A DNA stretch of 12,986 nucleotides from Chloroflexota bacterium (lineage in GTDB: Bacteria; Chloroflexota; Dehalococcoidia; UBA6926; JACQUM01): the NCBI GenBank assembly GCA_016210295.1, contig JACQUM010000013.1:1-12986 (forward strand), given 5' to 3'. Positions 12,360-12,986 of the stretch are shown here, one piece after another. The notes below the pieces were generated by a model that worked only from the letters and a program-made list of their open reading frames with translations, had not been told where the DNA came from and did not search any database. The first letter of the stretch is position 1; each line of letters begins with the position of its first letter. The position numbers and the translations under genes were made by a program.

Positions 12360-12428
12360 CTTCACAGCGAACGTACCCCAGGTGTTATCGTATCGGGACC
12401 GCTAGAACGTAGGACGTAGGAGGAGGAT

Positions 12429-12986
12429 ATGGCTCTGAAGCATCTCGACGGGAAGGTAGCCATCGTCACCGGCGGGGCTGGCGGCATGGGAAGCTGGGTC
12501 TGCAAGTACTTCGCCGAGCAGGGCGCCAAGGTCGTCGTCGCTGACACCGGCGCCGACGTCGAGGGCCGCATGGGCCTGGACCCCTCCCGCGTCAACGCTG
12601 TCGTCAGCGAGATCAAGGCCAAGGGCGGCACCGCCATCCCCTTCGTCGGCGACATCGCCGACATGGCCACCGGCGAAAACCTCATCAAGACCGCTCTCGA
12701 CACCTACGGCAAGCTGGACGCCCTGGTGTGCGCCCACGGCATCCTCCGGGAGCGCATGATCTTCAACATGACCGAGGAGGAGTGGGACGGGCTGGTGCGG
12801 GCCCATCTGAAGGGGTGCTTTGTGCCCACCAAGTTTGCCTCCATCTACTGGCGGCAGACCCGCCAGGGGGGGCGTATCGTCTACTTCACCTCGGCGGCAG
12901 GCATCCGAGGCGCCGCCGGCCAGCCGAACTACTCCGCCGCGCACGCGGGGAAGATCGGCCTCATGCGCTCCACGGCCAAGGGGCTG
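12429..12986 (+). CDS. Short-chain dehydrogenase/reductase, partial (C-terminus beyond window)
   Basis: The first 186 residues of a classical-type SDR run off the right edge; about 60-120 residues are probably missing. The cofactor motif is T14-G-G-A-G-G-M-G21 (TGxxxGxG). D39 after the second strand suggests NAD preference. CAHG (101-104) stands for the NNAG motif, S155 is the catalytic serine, and NYSAAHAGK (167-175) contains Y168. The active-site lysine position, Y+4, is H172 instead of K, and the tetrad Asn position reads H126 (AHLKG), as in HSD17B4-like SDRs. ATG 12429 has AGGAGG five bases upstream, after a tandem ACGTAGG duplication (12407-12420). The substrate is unknown. Confidence 0.88.
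   Translation, partial: MALKHLDGKVAIVTGGAGGMGSWVCKYFAEQGAKVVVADTGADVEGRMGLDPSRVNAVVSEIKAKGGTAIPFVGDIADMATGENLIKTALDTYGKLDALVCAHGILRERMIFNMTEEEWDGLVRAHLKGCFVPTKFASIYWRQTRQGGRIVYFTSAAGIRGAAGQPNYSAAHAGKIGLMRSTAKGL

Noticed and set aside
12186..12419. 77-codon plus-strand ORF inside the candidate RNA
   Set aside because: It has no RBS, its start overlaps the -10 box, and its product has no recognisable family.
12402..12944. 180-codon minus-strand ORF opposite the SDR gene
   Set aside because: It is antisense to a clear SDR with an intact Rossmann motif; its product has no recognisable domain.

Overview
The window is GC-rich, gene-dense bacterial DNA with 17 protein genes, all of bacterial type. 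No rRNA, tRNA, CRISPR or complete insertion sequence was seen. The mix of a translin-family protein beside an FmdB zinc ribbon, a GYD-domain protein, an NDUFA9-like SDR and G/C-run intergenic repeats suggests an uncultured Chloroflexota lineage (Dehalococcoidia-like). That assignment is an inference; no marker gene here proves it.

Layout, left to right. (a) 1-189: hairpin-rich repeat. (b) 190-1200 (-): fmdB-like gene then a translin-family gene, a two-gene operon. (c) 1362-2264 (+): a lone DppC/OppC-type permease with its own promoter, ending in a bidirectional terminator. (d) 2302-4483 (-): mnmA-rnhB-yraN operon (tRNA 2-thiouridylation, RNase HII, YraN). (e) 4660-5031 (+): rsfS, divergent from mnmA and overlapping tail-to-tail with ndk (5018-5476, -). 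(f) 5477-5902: two tandem repeat copies and no gene. (g) 5903-8334 (-): thiL-tsaE, then a repeat, then tsaB; two subunits of the t6A tRNA machinery plus thiamine-phosphate kinase. (h) 8401-9809 (+): metallophosphoesterase and alpha/beta hydrolase pair. (i) 9955-10269 (+): GYD-domain protein, followed at once by a 141-bp MITE-like element. (j) 10451-11494 (-) NDUFA9-like SDR, divergent from 11576-12073 (+) Bcp peroxiredoxin. (k) 12074-12428: a 355-base gap holding a 3' hairpin, a consensus promoter and a candidate structured RNA. (l) 12429-end (+): an SDR oxidoreductase, cut by the window edge.

Most of the coding content is housekeeping: tRNA modification (mnmA, tsaB, tsaE), ribosome silencing (rsfS), nucleotide balance (ndk), DNA/RNA hybrid removal (rnhB), cofactor synthesis (thiL) and peroxide defence (bcp). 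The less ordinary signals lie between genes. These are a repeat family sharing a GGGG(G)-W-Y-ACCCCC core and TCCCGA-N4-TCGGGA hairpins; a 141-bp element with 12-bp perfect terminal inverted repeats; -10 boxes only 7-9 nt from the starts of mnmA, rsfS and thiL, which implies leaderless mRNAs; and a candidate RNA of about 165 nt with paired ends and a T5 tail before the SDR gene. All folding and promoter calls were made by eye from the sequence.
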